From contig KV748295.1 in assembly GCA_001692895.1 (NCBI GenBank), positions 110,835 to 174,834 of the forward strand: a stretch of DNA of 64,000 bases, written 5' to 3'. Of this stretch, positions 35,143 through 48,000 are shown piece by piece (the stretch's first letter is position 1; each line of letters starts with the position of its first letter). Below the pieces are notes generated by a model. It searched no databases and was not told where the DNA came from. It was given only the letters and a program-made list of their open reading frames with translations. The translations under genes and the position numbers were made by a program. The DNA comes from Cenococcum geophilum 1.58 (lineage: Eukaryota > Ascomycota > Dothideomycetes > Gloniales > Gloniaceae).

Positions 35143-36350
35143 CAGCGGTAAAGTAATTGCATAGCGCTAGCAAGGGGCCCCCGGCCACCTCTTACTTTAC
35201 CTAATTAGGTAATATTAATTAAAATAAAGCTCCTATAGTCTCTATATACTCTAATACTTTATAAAACGTCCCTTTGCATCTATTACTGCCTGACAACGCG
35301 CCTTTATACTATTAATAAGCTCCTAAAACTCAAACGAGCCTACTTTATCCTATGCATCCTTTACTGCCGCCCGTAACTGATTATAGCCCATATTCTTAGG
35401 GTAGTAATCTTAAAGGTAGTTCTTTATAATATGCCAGACCCTCTTAATTAGGTTCAAATTAGGTAAGAATAGAGGCTAGAAAATAACAATAATTCCTTAC
35501 CTAAGCTCTTTATGAGTCTCTCCTACTGTGACGGCTCGTACAAATGCCTCTGAACCGAAGCTTGTAGAATGCTATCTTATAAAGATACTAAGCTAAGGAG
35601 CAGAGAAGGTCGAGGAAAGGACACGTCTATATACAGGCGCCAAGTCTCCAAGCGAGCCCCTAACTAGGGTCTGTAACGGTGCCGTGACACCTACTGCGTA
35701 ACTAGGAGCTTTATCTTATATAAGAATAAGACGTATTCCTTAACGTTTTATTAACTTAATATATCCATAGATTACCGGCACAGTGTGTGCATAGTAAGAC
35801 TCTTGGTTTATTAAACCCTAATCATTCTCCTAAAATATACTAGGCCCTTATATATGTGTAAAAAAACAACACTAGAATATCCGTCCCTTCTTTCTTTGGT
35901 GCCTTTTAATAATATATATAGGATCCCACTCTTTACCAGCTCGTTAAGTAACCTAAGTTTGGGTATACCTTCCTCCTATAATCTAAGTCTTATTAGTCTA
36001 AAGGATCTTATACCATTACTTAAATATCCAATTAATATGCTTAACCGCCTAGTTATAACGAAGTATTCAATTATTTTCTATAATTGGAGGCTTTCGCATA
36101 GCTAGACGACGATAGAATCCCTCGCGGAGTAGAGCCGTACAAATAGCGTCTTTCTTTACTCCCTAATCCACAACCTCCGCTAGCTTTTGGAAAGACATTT
36201 ACAGATTTATAGAGGAGGCACACACGAATTTAACCAGCTTTTTAACTTAAGCTTAAGTAAGAATAAAAGGCCGGCCAGATCGCTTTTAAGGAGTAGCTTT
36301 AACAATAGCAGTTCGAATTTAAGATAGGGTAGCCTGTGTTTGTCTATGGA
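35143..36350 (-). pseudogene. Tc1-like transposase remnant, minus strand
   Basis: Minus-strand translation gives a helix-turn-helix start region (RSGRPFILT, MSFQKLAEVVD-GVKKDAI, TALLREGFYRRLAMRKPP; about 36.1-36.3 kb). A DDE tail follows at 35.27-35.49 kb (FLPNLNLIKRVWHIIKNYL, QAVIDAKGRFIKY), in the right order for a Tc1/mariner transposase. Stops interrupt it throughout. A candidate left terminus (CAGCGGTAAAGTAATTGCAT) adjoins the preceding element at 35143, but no matching right inverted repeat was found, so the right end is truncated. Confidence 0.75.
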
Positions 36351-36419
36351 TCTGCAAATAGGACCACCTAATTAAGTAGAGAAGCTAGATATCGCGTCTT
36401 TAATCACACGTTAAATGGC

Positions 36420-36800
36420 TAGCTTTTGGGGGTCAAATTGAAGGGTATGGCCTAAGCCCAAAAGGCTCTAGAAGAGGAAGTGGAATGGTATCTAGAGCGG
36501 AAGACATTTTAAGAGATAATAGAGCATTAACCCTGGTAGAGAAAGGTTAGGGAGTCGATGTCGACGCGTCTTGAGCTGTGTTTTGGGTTCCAGGCTCAAT
36601 ATTACAAAGCTTCAGATATCTAAGAGACGCTACTTAATTAACAATCTATAAGAGATAGAGGCCGTACTACAAGAGAAATGGGATAAATTAACCCCTACCG
36701 ATTAGAGGGCGTGTATTAAGAGTATAAGGAAGCGTTACGAATTAGTAATTAAATCCAAGGGAGGCTTAATCAAATATTAGAGCTCTGCTACACTAAAACA
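36420..36800 (+). pseudogene. Second Tc1-like transposase fragment, plus strand
   Basis: The plus strand near 36.63-36.78 kb reads IEAVLQEKWDKLTPTD, RACIKSIRKRYELVIKSKGG, which is the C-terminal end of a Tc1-like DDE transposase and differs from the minus-strand remnant next to it. It has in-frame stops and no inverted repeats. It is a short leftover of another family member. Confidence 0.7.
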
Positions 36801-36991
36801 TTCTCTAGATACAAATCTATTATATATTTAAATTGCTTCAGGATTGCTTGCCAATTGCTCACAGAGTCCTCTGCCAAAATAGGTGGGGTAGACGTTATCG
36901 ATTGGCGTTTTTAGCTTCGGCTAATCACTTTCTGTAGGTGACTGTACATCTGATACCGGTGTTCATGCACGGGCCAGCCTGGCGTTGCGCC

Positions 36992-37171
36992 TCAACTGGT
37001 TAGGGGGTACTTTTGCACCCCATCTTCAAAATCCTCGGTTCTCCGCTCCAGAGGATGCGTCAAGGAAATAGCAACGCCTGCGACCTCTACATCACGTTCC
37101 GCCGCTCGTGCTGCCGCGAGTACCCTCCCAAAGATCTGGCCGACATGATTGAGGGTATTCCTGGCCACCAT
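36992..37171 (-). CDS. Short orphan frame of 59 codons, possible gene relic
   Basis: A minus-strand frame from ATG 37171 to TGA 36992 encodes a peptide beginning MVARNTLNHVGQIFGRVLAA and continuing ARAAERDVEVAG, rich in Ala, Val, Arg and Glu. The composition and codon use look coding, in contrast with the AT-rich repeats on the left. The frame also remains open upstream of the ATG for about ten codons (QKNGAPSVYY) and could be the last exon of a longer gene that has lost its 5' part. I do not recognise the family. Confidence 0.4.
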   Translation of the reverse strand: MVARNTLNHVGQIFGRVLAAARAAERDVEVAGVAISLTHPLERRTEDFEDGVQKYPLTS

Positions 37172-37558
37172 ATAGTAAACTGATGGTGCGCCGTTCTTCT
37201 GTAAAAGTCGATTAAATCTACGTAGCGAGTCGGTTTCTCGCTAATCGCCATACTTAGGGAGGGAGGTTAAAGAAAAGCGTGAGGTCCTCCTGCTAGTGTC
37301 GCAGCGCCAAGCACGAGTCGTTATTCAAGGCGGCTTACGCGTAGCGTATCAATGTTTAATTACTGGTTTATATAGCTTATGACCACTTATCCTTGTTTTA
37401 AACTGCGCAAATTTCGCCACGGACGGTGAGGCGGATGGGAGAGCGGTGTGGTTGACAGTCGTGCACAGCGTCAGCTGCTGGCTGTCTAGCTCGTTGTGTT
37501 CAAAACCTGATCCGCAGTCGCCTTCGGTAATGGAGATGCCGAATTTGTCACCAACAGC
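37172..37558. other. Intergenic, nothing recognised
   Basis: Mixed composition, with an AT-rich patch at about 37,200-37,400 and then the 3' flank of the next minus-strand gene. A 65-codon plus frame at 37446-37643 is antisense to that gene's end. Confidence 0.5.
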
Positions 37559-38516
37559 TTACTCGGAGAAGGAGTTGTCTCGGAGCCGGGACTTTGAGCT
37601 GGGAGGGCCGTCGTCATCACCTTGCTCGGGAGCATTGATATAGTCTTGATGCCATGGCAGGGCGCCCATTGGAACTCCGGGTGAAGCTAGTGATGGCAGT
37701 GCTGGGATTGTACCTGGAGTCGGCTCCCCTGGAGCCGGAAGCGAGCTATCGGGGCTGGACGACGAGGCTTGGTACTGCTCCTCATCTTCCTTGTTGTCAA
37801 TGACAGGAGGCAAGGCTGTGCTAACCTGGAACTTGACCTGTTTTGCTTTCTTGATGGACTTGTCGAGCTTGCCGTCAGGATTGGAGGTCAATGCCGGTCG
37901 AAGATTCTGAACCGAAGAGTGCGGTGTGATGGTGGCATTGACAGGACGCTTTCCCAATGCAACTTCGCCGGAACCGTCGGAGAAATCTGATACTATATCA
38001 ATACACTAACAGCAGGGGGTGGTGGAACCTATCCTATACCTGAGATCGATGAAGCCGGTGTCATCGACAGCGGAATCCTCCCCTTTCCTCGATCACGAGG
38101 AGAGTTCACACCGCCACCGAACCTCGGGCGCGTATTCACCAGTGCCTCGAATGTCGAGTGACGATACGCATTCTCGCCGGGCGGTGGCTGAAGCGGCGGA
38201 CGCAATCCATCGCCATCAGGGGAGGAACCGTCCATGACGGAAGTGATGGATAAGTCGCTCGAGCTGCCTCGACGCTCAACAAGCTTGCTCAATCCCGGTC
38301 TCCTTGGACCGAGTGTTCGACCCTTGCGATTCTCGTTACGGATACGATGGTGCATATCCACGTCTCGGTGAGCTTGACTAAGTGTGTGAGGACGTGCTGG
38401 TACTCCTCGCAGTTTTCCCCTATACCCGCAGCATTCTCTGCAGCTTGGGCCTGAGCTTTGCTGTGCTCCTGGGCGGCCTTTTTGGCCTCGCGGACGTTGT
38501 TGAAGATGGAGAACAT
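37559..38516 (-). CDS. Conserved fungal protein of unknown function, with a probable frameshift
   Basis: Starts MFSIFNNVREAKKAAQEHSK, an N-terminus I associate with a family of uncharacterised Pezizomycotina proteins that continue with a YxHVPTHAA-like motif and a Trp-Asp/Glu-Arg box. Here EEYQHVLTHLV is present, but the frame must shift by one base near 38,357 to continue as DMHHRIRNENRKGR. Either one base is missing (TGGG read as TGG) or a 62-nt intron with a poor GAG acceptor removes the YQHV motif. A second 47-nt intron (38039-37993, GTATAG..ATATAG) joins to SDFSDGSGEVALGKRP. The rest is Ser/Pro/Asp-rich and probably disordered, ending SRLRDNSFSE at 37559. The start is the ATG at 38516. 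Function unknown. Confidence 0.65.
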
Positions 38517-39203
38517 AGCGGTATTAGTTCTTGGGTATGAGCTGTGGGGAACAATTGCGGGAGCGGCGGGCGATTAACCATTGGGACGGACATTGGCCTT
38601 CTTTATACCCCTTCCCGTCTCAAATGCTGGTGAGACGTGCAAATCTAGATCTTCATCGTTGCTGTGGAAGTGTGGTTGTGCGAGACGTGTTCGCGAGACA
38701 GTTTTAATTGTCCGCTGCTTTCATTATAGAAACATCAGCGGGTGAGGAGAGACTCAAGTGTAGATCTGGGGACGATCTGAATTTCGGCTGGTTTCCAAGT
38801 TATCAGAGACTTTAGCACGTACATGGACATGTAGAGGACACCATATTGAAATTCTAGGCGTCCGTGTCGACAACACATTGAATCTCTGCCCTGTAGCTTC
38901 CCGAGACAAATGATAGTGCGCCTCAGTGATACTGGGTCAGATTACCGTCGAGAGGTGAAGAAGGCCTGGTACGTTTCGTGACCCCTCTGAGATCGTCTGC
39001 TGGATATCTTTGCGCCACTCAAATCGAAACAACGTATGGCTTGGGTCAGCAAGTTCAATTCCTTTTAGATCTGTAGTCAAGACAAGCCTCGAGGTTGCAG
39101 AGTATCGACATCTCAGGTGTTACATAATTCATCTATCGAATTCGAATTTTTCTCTATTCCGGCCGATTCCCAGACAGGACCCCTTGTGGTACTAGCTCGG
39201 CTT
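38517..39203. other. Promoter of the 37.6-38.5 kb gene and 3' flank of ThrRS
   Basis: Normal composition with no coding frame of interest; a 61-codon plus frame at 39010-39195 has no recognisable product. It should contain the promoter of the minus-strand gene on the left and the terminator of the threonyl-tRNA synthetase on the right. Confidence 0.5.
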
Positions 39204-41795
39204 TCATAACTTGTTCACGAGCCTTCGTTCGTCTCTCAACGCCTTGAGACCATCTATCGCCGTCTGCAGTGGCACCAGATCCCCCTTGGACTGTGTAGAT
39301 ACGTCATCTCGATTGCGGATATTCACCGTGCGACTATCCCGCTCCTGAGCACCGACGACTGTGCCCTGTTAGTTCATCAAACCGACCGATAGAAGACTAT
39401 TTGTGACTTACCAAAGATGAAGTTGTACTGTTCAAGCTGTCCAGTACGGATCTTCTTCTGGAATGTGTTGCCGCTAAGGTCGACGTCGACATACATCCGT
39501 TGCTTTTTGAAGATGTTTTGCACTTCAACCGCATAATCGTTGGCTGCGGGCATCACAGGCACCACAAGGATCTGTCGAGGACTCAACCAAAAAGGCCATT
39601 TTCCAGCCAAGTGTTCAGTCAGGATGGCAATCATCCGCTCGAAGCTCCCGAAAATTGCTCGATGAATCATGACCGGACGAGCGTAGCCTTCGGGAAGGTC
39701 TTCGGATGCCGGCGCGACGCTATCGCTGCTGCCTTTCGCGGTGGCATATCTGAGCCGGAATCGCTGGGGAAGTTGAAAGTCAAGCTGAATTGTGCCGCAC
39801 TGATGCTCGCGCTTTAGAGCGTCGGTGAGGGCCACGTCGATCTTTGGGCCATAGAAAGCTCCATCGCCGGGATTCTCTGACCATGTAGTACCGAGTGACT
39901 GAGTGAAGGTATTCAAGGCGGCCTTCAGCTTGGCTTCAGCATCGTTCCAGGTTTCGATACGACCCAAGTACTTCTCAGGTCTCGTAGACAACCGGAGCTT
40001 GTACGTGAACCCAAAAAGACCGTAGACTGAGTGAAGAAAGTCGAGGATGCCACGAATCTCGTCTTCAACCTTCTGGAGTTTAGCCTAAATTCAGTTGGGA
40101 AAAGCTTTTACTCACCTGTTCAAGGGCGCAGAAGATATGGGCGTCGTCTTGCTGTGCGAGGTCAGTGGGTGGGGCGTTTGGATAAAAGGATGACTTACAG
40201 CGAAGCGCCGCACTCGCGTCAGGCCAGAGAGCGCTCCGGAGTACTCGTTCCGATGAAGCACGCCAAAGTCTGCCATCCGCCAAGGGAGATTCCGATATGA
40301 AACCTCGGACAAGGAGAAGATCTTGCAATGCCCGGGGCAATTCATCGGTTTTAGCCCATATTTCTCTTTCTCAACTTCGAATGTGAACATATTTTGCTCA
40401 TAATGATCCCAATGTCCAGAGGTTTTCCAAAGGTCAGATTTGTAGATGTTTGGCGTGATAACTTCATCGTAGCCTCGCTCGAAATATGCTGATTTGAGAA
40501 AATCCAGCAGAGCATTGTAGATTCGTGCTCCATGCGGTAGAAAGAAACAAGAACCAGGCGAAACTTCATCAAAGAAGAAGAGTTTTTGGTCTGTACCGAT
40601 TTTTCGATGATTCCTCTTTGCAGCCTCCGTAAGAAATGTCTTGTATTCTTGAAGCAACTTGTTGTTCGGAAAAGCAATACCAGCGATTCGCTGGACGGAC
40701 TCGTTGTTACTATCTCCGAGCCAATATGCGGATGAGTTCTAGGAAGAGGCTAGTACCTTCACAAAATGCAAGTAAAGAAGAGCTTAGGTTTACCCGAAGA
40801 ACAGAGAACGCTTTTGTTATTCCAGTATGCCGAACATGTGGTCCACGACAGAAGTCGATGAGAGAGCCGCAACGATAAACCGTACTGGTACTACCGTCTG
40901 GTACACGTTCATTGATGAAGTGCACTTTGAACTTGCTGTACTTGAACATTTCAAGGATATCGGTCTTCGTCATCTCTAGGCGCTCGAAGGGCTGCTTCTC
41001 CTTGATTATAGTACTTGCCAACTTCTCCACTGCTTCTTGGTCCTCCGATTGCACCATTTTGCTGCTAGTGTCAGCGGGTGATCAGCTATTAGAGTAATTC
41101 GCGTACCCATCAGGAATGACCATATCGTAGTAAAACCCGGGAGGGTCTTCGGTGGGAGGCCCATTACACAGAAGACATGAGAACCTCGTCTCGGCGGCTT
41201 CTCCCAATACATGTGCAGCCGAATGCCAAAAGACCTTCTTGCCTGCGAAGGGACTGTCAGTAGCGGTTCAAGAGCGGACTGTGTCGCCTAGCCTTCGGGA
41301 TGTTCAAAGTCCAGCAATTTGAGGGTACATGACTTCTCTAACGGACGATCCAAATCCCAAAGCTCTCCATCAACCTCAGCAATGATGGTCTGTTCGTATA
41401 GGGACTTGGAAATGGTGCGCGCAATGCTAGCGGGTGTTGTTTCCCAAGCGTTGCCGGCGACGAAGCGGTCTTGAGGGAGGCGTATTCGGATCTCTTCTCG
41501 AGGCTTAGCTGTAGACTTGTTAGTTCGGAGGAATGGGCCGAGAGCTTTAGTTCTCACAAGCCGATATCTTTTTCTGCTCCGCGAGTAGACGATCAAATAA
41601 GCTGAGGCGATGTTGGACGAAATCGGGCCCGTTGGAAGCCACGGCTGCAGATGAAGCTGGGGATTCTACATTCGAAGGCGCCGAAAGGGCTTGTTGGCTT
41701 GATCGGGGGTGCATATACGCATATGAGGCTCGGAGAGAATTCGGGAAGCAGCGATAAGGCGTTGAAGGTTTGATGTGGAAGTGAAAAGGACGCAT
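39204..41795 (-). CDS. ths1: Threonyl-tRNA synthetase (eight exons)
   Basis: Attaches threonine to tRNA-Thr. Exons on the minus strand: 41795-41558, 41508-41293, 41242-41107, 41061-40794, 40738-40199, 40151-40116, 40084-39412 and 39358-39204, giving about 753 residues. The order is a basic N-terminal extension (possible mitochondrial presequence; a second ATG at residue 28 could give a cytosolic form), a TGS domain ([13 protein letters not shown]), an editing-side region ([30 protein letters not shown]), and the class II core. The core has motif 1 near [13 protein letters not shown], zinc-site MNCPGHC, motif 2 [18 protein letters not shown] then AQDDAHIFC, and motif 3 [13 protein letters not shown]. 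The anticodon-binding domain is [18 protein letters not shown]. Exon 7 could instead start at 40072, using an intron of 43 rather than 31 nt. Intron 2 (41292-41243) begins GC and not GT. All other junctions keep phase and no stop interrupts the protein. Confidence 0.93.
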
Positions 41796-42080
41796 TATTA
41801 GCTGTCGTATTGACTTGGTAGGTGATCACATAAAGTCACATTACCTCAGCAAGCTCAGACCATAGAATCAATTAGCGGGCATACGTATATCCGCAAGCGG
41901 ATATCGCTAACCTGTTTTATTAAAAAGTCAATTCTATGGTCTAAGAGAGAGCATACAGCTCGGCCAGTGTTGCCGAAAGCTCCGTTAGTGCCCGCCAAGG
42001 CACTAAAACCTCGGCTAGTGTTGATATTTTGACTCCGACACAGCTTCACTTGGTATCGCATTACGTTCAGAGTCAATAAC
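41796..42080. promoter_or_regulatory. Upstream region of ThrRS with a nested inverted repeat
   Basis: Contains the presumed ThrRS promoter. AGACCATAGAAT (41857-41868) and its exact complement ATTCTATGGTCT (41931-41942) flank a smaller palindrome ATATCCGCAAGCGGATAT (41887-41904). It could be a small insertion or a cruciform. A minus frame at 41855-42076 crosses it and has no recognisable product. Confidence 0.5.
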
Positions 42081-45000
42081 GCAATTATATTTCGATTATA
42101 ACGTTATTACAGCCGTTTATAAGCTTTAATTAAATACTTCCTACTATCCAACACGATTTTGAAAGAGCTCGGTAATGATATGGATGAGGTAAGTTTTAGG
42201 AGGTTATGTTAAGGTTATATTAAGGTTTTATTAAGGATCTAATGTGGCTATAGAGCCTAGAGAACCAGCAATCTGGAGTAGGAGAGGTATTTATTAATAT
42301 TCTATCCCTATTATTATCGTGATCTAATCTAACTATATTAGTTGCCGCTAAATCCCTTTTAGCCTCTAGAGAACAACTGCGATAACTCCTATATAAGTAG
42401 CGCAGGTATATATTTAGGTTATATCTATAATCTAATATGGAATAGACACCACTTAATAGTCTAAATACGTAATTTTGTAATAAGGTAAAGTAACTTCTAG
42501 TGGTTATAAGAAGGATCTAATTAGGATATAGACCGAGAATTTTCTGTAAAATAGGAAGGTAAATGCTTTTACTAGGATAGAGATCGCAAAAAATATAAGT
42601 TATATTTTAGATAAAACTACGTTATATCTATGATTTAACCTTAATAGATTATTAACGAAGTCCTTAGCAGCCCTAGCGACTCTATACAAGATCCGGACGC
42701 CACTATAATAGCTATATATAGCACTCCGGCGAATAGGGTAGTAGCTTTTAGGCCATATTCTAATCTAGACTTGGATAGTAGTAAGGGTGAGGGTTCTAGC
42801 ACTTGTAATGCTGCTCTTTAGCTAAATACTATGAAGAGGCGTATTTCTGGTGCCCCCGCTTAATACACTAAGGTATAGTACCTTGGACTTAATAAGCGCC
42901 TAGGGTAGATTCCGTTCTTTTATATTAAGGTAATATCTAGTATATATTTAGCTTATATTTAAGATATAACCTAAATATAGCCCCGCGGCAAACATTTCCT
43001 TATTTATATTCTGCTAGAGAAGATTTTCTATAGATAGGATTATATTATTAGGAAGACTGTAAGTTATAAGTGCTATATATCTTTGTTATATCCTAGATTT
43101 AACTATAATAGGATCCAAATGCTAAACACACTGTTTGCGCTTGGGAAAAAAAATTTGTAAATAGTTGTGGAGGATTAATTAAGCATATTAAGTCGCATTT
43201 TCTAGTAAGATCCCAGATGTGTCTATATTATAACCTCCTTCTAACCTTAAAATAAAGAAAGGTGGAGGCTATATAATTAGGAGTATAAAGCCTAGAGGTT
43301 GAAAAGAACTAGAATTGGATAATTTAGATAGTATATTTATCTATATATCTATATTATATCCTAGATCTAACTTATTTTAGTGGCTTAGAAGATACTTTAT
43401 AGAGCTATTTATACAAAGGAGGAACTATAGGTCATATACCCTGTTAGTAAAGCAGTAAGAAAGGCTGGAATATATTATAATGGTTTAAACTAATGTTCTT
43501 CTATCTAGGATATATTGCTAATATATTTTAGCCCCCCTAGCTGAAAATGCACCCTTGATGGCTAAAGGTCATAGAAAACGTAAAGTAACTTCAGCAGATC
43601 TAGGTATGTTATTATTTATAATCTTATTATATTATAGATCTAACCGGATTATATAGAGGAGCCAGTTAAGCAGATACGCATTATATTCTATTTTAGAATT
43701 CCATTAACCTCTAAGGGTAAGGTAAGTTTAGGCAGTTATAATTACTATATAACTATAATCTAACTTTAATATAGCCTGATCGCGTTATAATGTTTAAGGT
43801 TATTAGCAAGCCTAAAAATTAGAAATGTTTTTTATGTAGGACCAGTAGCAAGAGTAAGTTCGCTAGTTATATTTCTGTTATATCTTAGATCTAATGTAAA
43901 TAGCATGCTTATCTAACTAAGGTACGTGTATCTGGTTTAATAAGGTATACTTATAGTTTTTAATTATATTACTAATATATCTATGATTTAATTATAAATA
44001 GAACTTCGTTTTACCTAATGTAATACTACCGGAGGTTATAGATGACTTTAATAATGGGGAGTTGTTTGATACTAAGGAGGACTACGCCGTATGGGTTAAA
44101 TAGGTTAAGGCGTTCATGCATCTTAGATATATACTGGTTATATCCTAGTTATATTATAAACACTATGAAGCATTATATATGGGCTATAGAACATTACGCG
44201 GAGCATAGGCATAGCGTAGAGAATTTGGGTTAGGCTTTCTCTTGGATATTATAATATCACTCTATCTAGGTAATTACCTTAATATAACCTCTGCCCTTTA
44301 TGCTTGTAAATATAAAAATTTGTATTAACTAAGTTCTTGTTTTAATTTTCTAAGCTCTAATTCCATCTTCCGATTTTATAGTTTAATTGCTTTTACTTTA
44401 GCTTCTATATATAGAACCCAGGCTTCTTACTTATAAATATTTAATTGGGATTGCTATAGCGTTAACTGTTATAAGAATTAAGCTTATTAAGTAACAGTTA
44501 TACGAAGTAAGGACTATAAGCTACTTTTATGTCCTAGATATAGTTAGCTTATAAGCTAGATATATTAAGGATATATCTAAATAATCCTACCTAACGGTGA
44601 AATAGGCCTAGGAGAGAGCGAAATCTACCTATTATTTAATATTATAATAGAGGATACTAAAAAATATTAGCTTTATAGAATTTAGTAAGATTTAGAATAT
44701 AATATACTGGAGCGAATAGAGGTAAGAGATTGTGAGCGAGATTTTAATTATGCGCCTCGCGAACTTTATAATTGCGACCGTGGGCATATACTAGTTCTGG
44801 AAGATGATATATCTAATATAATATTATTAAAATTAAAATCTTTATCCTCTTTAATACTTATAGATATAGTATTAGCTTTTCCTTTACTAGTACGGGCCTA
44901 TTTTCTTGATTTTTCTAGCTCTTTTAAAACTTATAGAACTATGGTAGATTATATTAGCGATATATCTATATTAAAGCTATAATAAATCCATATATTTACG

Positions 45001-48000
45001 CTTCTCTGCTAGAGCTATTTTTTTTAGCAATAAATGTAGTTCGCGATATATATAAAATCCTATGCTAATAATACGCCTTCCACGCTTTAAAATTAAAAAC
45101 ATTAATTCTTTGTCCACTATAATTGTTATTATAATACTATATTACGGATATATAAGATATACTAACATTAAAATAGCAGCTAAAAGGCTTAATTGACGCC
45201 TAAGATTATTCGCTCGAAAATGGGAGCATTTAACGGCGTTTGTATTCTTTATAATTGTAGAGAATATATTACTATCCATTTTACTATAATGTGGATTTAT
45301 TCCAGATGCAATATATATATATCGCTTATATTAATACTAGTTTATGATTTTATGGTTATTACTGTACTTTCCTATAACTGTGAATGTTAGAATGTGGATA
45401 TAGTATGGATTAATTAGGGATATAATATCTCTATACCTTTAATTGCGTCCAAAATTTCGTAGTATTGCTTATGGCTTATAGCCTCTATAATTGAAGCCAT
45501 GTGTTGCCTAATACTATCTTGGCCTATATTTCCGGCTCTAATAACCTAATAAATACCGCGAAGAATGTGGATTTGGTAATATATAATTATAGACTTTATA
45601 TAGCCCTGCTAGGTCTGCGAGGGGTTAATATCTATTAGGTAAAGGCTAAGCCCTAATATATTTTAGTAATATCTTTAACATATACGCATTATAAAATACC
45701 TTTTGCCTATGCCCTATCTATATCTATAAGAGCTGTATAAAATCCACGTTTATGGATATAACTTTAATAAGTTGGATAGCCGCAATTCTTATATAAGCGG
45801 AATATAGTATGGAAAAGTTGTTAATATATCTCTACTAATTGGCCCATGGCTTAGTTTACAAAAACTCTTATTAGTATAATAACTATAGCCTTATTAGAAT
45901 AAAGATATAACTGTGATATAACTAGGTTATATAATACCTTTATTAATTCTAGGGATATTTGTAGTAATTACAACCTTATCTAGCCTAGCTGTACCAACTT
46001 ATTTAAATAACATATTAATTTTAAACGTTTTTAACGTTAATAGTATTTCTGCCTAGCCTTTTTAAAAGCATATAATTATTAGCTTACCATTTTTATGGAA
46101 TATATCTTATATATATCTAAGACCAGTTTTATAATATAGATGCTTTTTAAATATTACCCCTTATATATCTTGACCTTGTGGAAATAATAAAAGCTATTGC
46201 TTTTTAATTATATATTAAATTTTATTAAGATTTACTAGGCTTTAATAAAGGCTTAGAAGGCTAGTAACATTATATTTTTCGTAAAACTCTTTTATTAAAG
46301 GGCTGTATATAAAAGAGCCTAATAGAGTAAGGATAGAGCATTAATATAGCTTGGATATGATATACTTAGAGTAAGCCCTAGCCCCAACTATTGCTGGATT
46401 TGTTATTAAAGTTCTTTAATAAGCTATATTAGAACCTTTAACGGAGGCGCTAGAGAATATATATGTTTGCCGTAAGAAGTTAAAATAATATAAGGGCAAT
46501 CCTTAATATTATCTGGCTATATATAATTGAACTCCACGTTATATAGGGCTAGTACCCATTTTCTAGGCCCTTAGGCGTGGTTATAACCTAGATATATTAG
46601 TGTTATATCATAGTTATATTATAGTTATATATATATTATAATAACTTACCGCAATTATCTAATCTTTTCTTTCTATACTCTACCGCTGTATAGGTTTCTA
46701 GAGTACCCTAATAGCCTTAGTTAAGTAAATCTCTTAAATATTTTAATAAGTATCTTAAAACTGAAGAAAGAGACTTTTAGTAGTGTTTTTTATAGTTCTA
46801 TATTTAACTTCCCTTAGTATAGTATATACTTGCTATAGGTCTATCTATAAGTGACTAGTTATAGCTTAGTTATAGTAGTAATATATTTAGGATCTATTAG
46901 ATACTAACTGTGTACTTTATAATATAAAGATATAGCTTATAACTAGCACTCTGCTCTATATAGGCAATCTAGTGCTAAAATATATAACAAATACTATTAT
47001 AAAGCCTATATATATGTTAATAAAAATAGATAATATAAATAAATGTTTTATATATTTATGTCTTTTCGTTTAATATTATCTTAATTTAATTCTATTAAAT
47101 TGCTAAGGAAATATATAAGAGTTTGTAACGTCTATATTATAACTTAGATATAGTAGCATAATATTATAGATATATTATACTTTTTCTTATAATTTACGTA
47201 TTCTTTCCTAGTCCTCTACTGTAATTTGCTCGTAATAAAAGTTTTATAATTAAGGGTCTAAATATTCGTAATAAAACACGCTTAAATAGGGTATCTGTCT
47301 TCTAAAACACTTTTAGAGGCTAAGAAGAGGGCATATTATACTTATTTTGTTCTTTAATGTATATAAGTATTACATCTATCTATATTAGAACTAAGTTATA
47401 TATAGGATCTATCTAGGATATAGTATCTTATATTTTCGTATATCTTTATAATATTCTTATTATTTAGCTATAGGCTAGATAAATCTATAATATATCTAAT
47501 CCCGTGCTTAGAGGACATAGGATATTCTGGTATCTTTTAACTAAACATAAGTCTTTCTACTATAAGTAATCTAGTTTATGTAATTAATATTAAGCCTAGC
47601 TATATTATAGAGATAATTAGTTTATATATTATATATAGCTCGCGTTATATAATTCTACTTACTACTATTATTAAAGAAGAGGCATTGGCAGATTGTTGTA
47701 GTATAGGTATTTAGGATTAAATATCTTAGTAGTACTCCCGATATAAGCCGGATATATCCTAATTACTATCTTTAATATTTATATATGTGCGTTTCTTCTG
47801 CACCTATTACCCTTTATAAAAGAAGTCCTCCTATAATTATTCTAAGTCTTTAATTAAAGGCTGAGTTTCTTCTATTAGTAGTAGTATAGAAGAACTACCC
47901 GAGATAGGTAGGTGCGTAAGGGTATCTGGATTATATCCTAGATATATTGTTGATCTATCCTAGATATATCTTTGCGCACTTTAGGATGCTTACGTATTAT

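Noticed and set aside
44686-44982. 98-codon open frame without ATG in the AT-rich block
   Set aside because: It has no start codon, no family match and sits in sequence with few GC positions, where open frames of this size can arise by chance. Kept only as a note.
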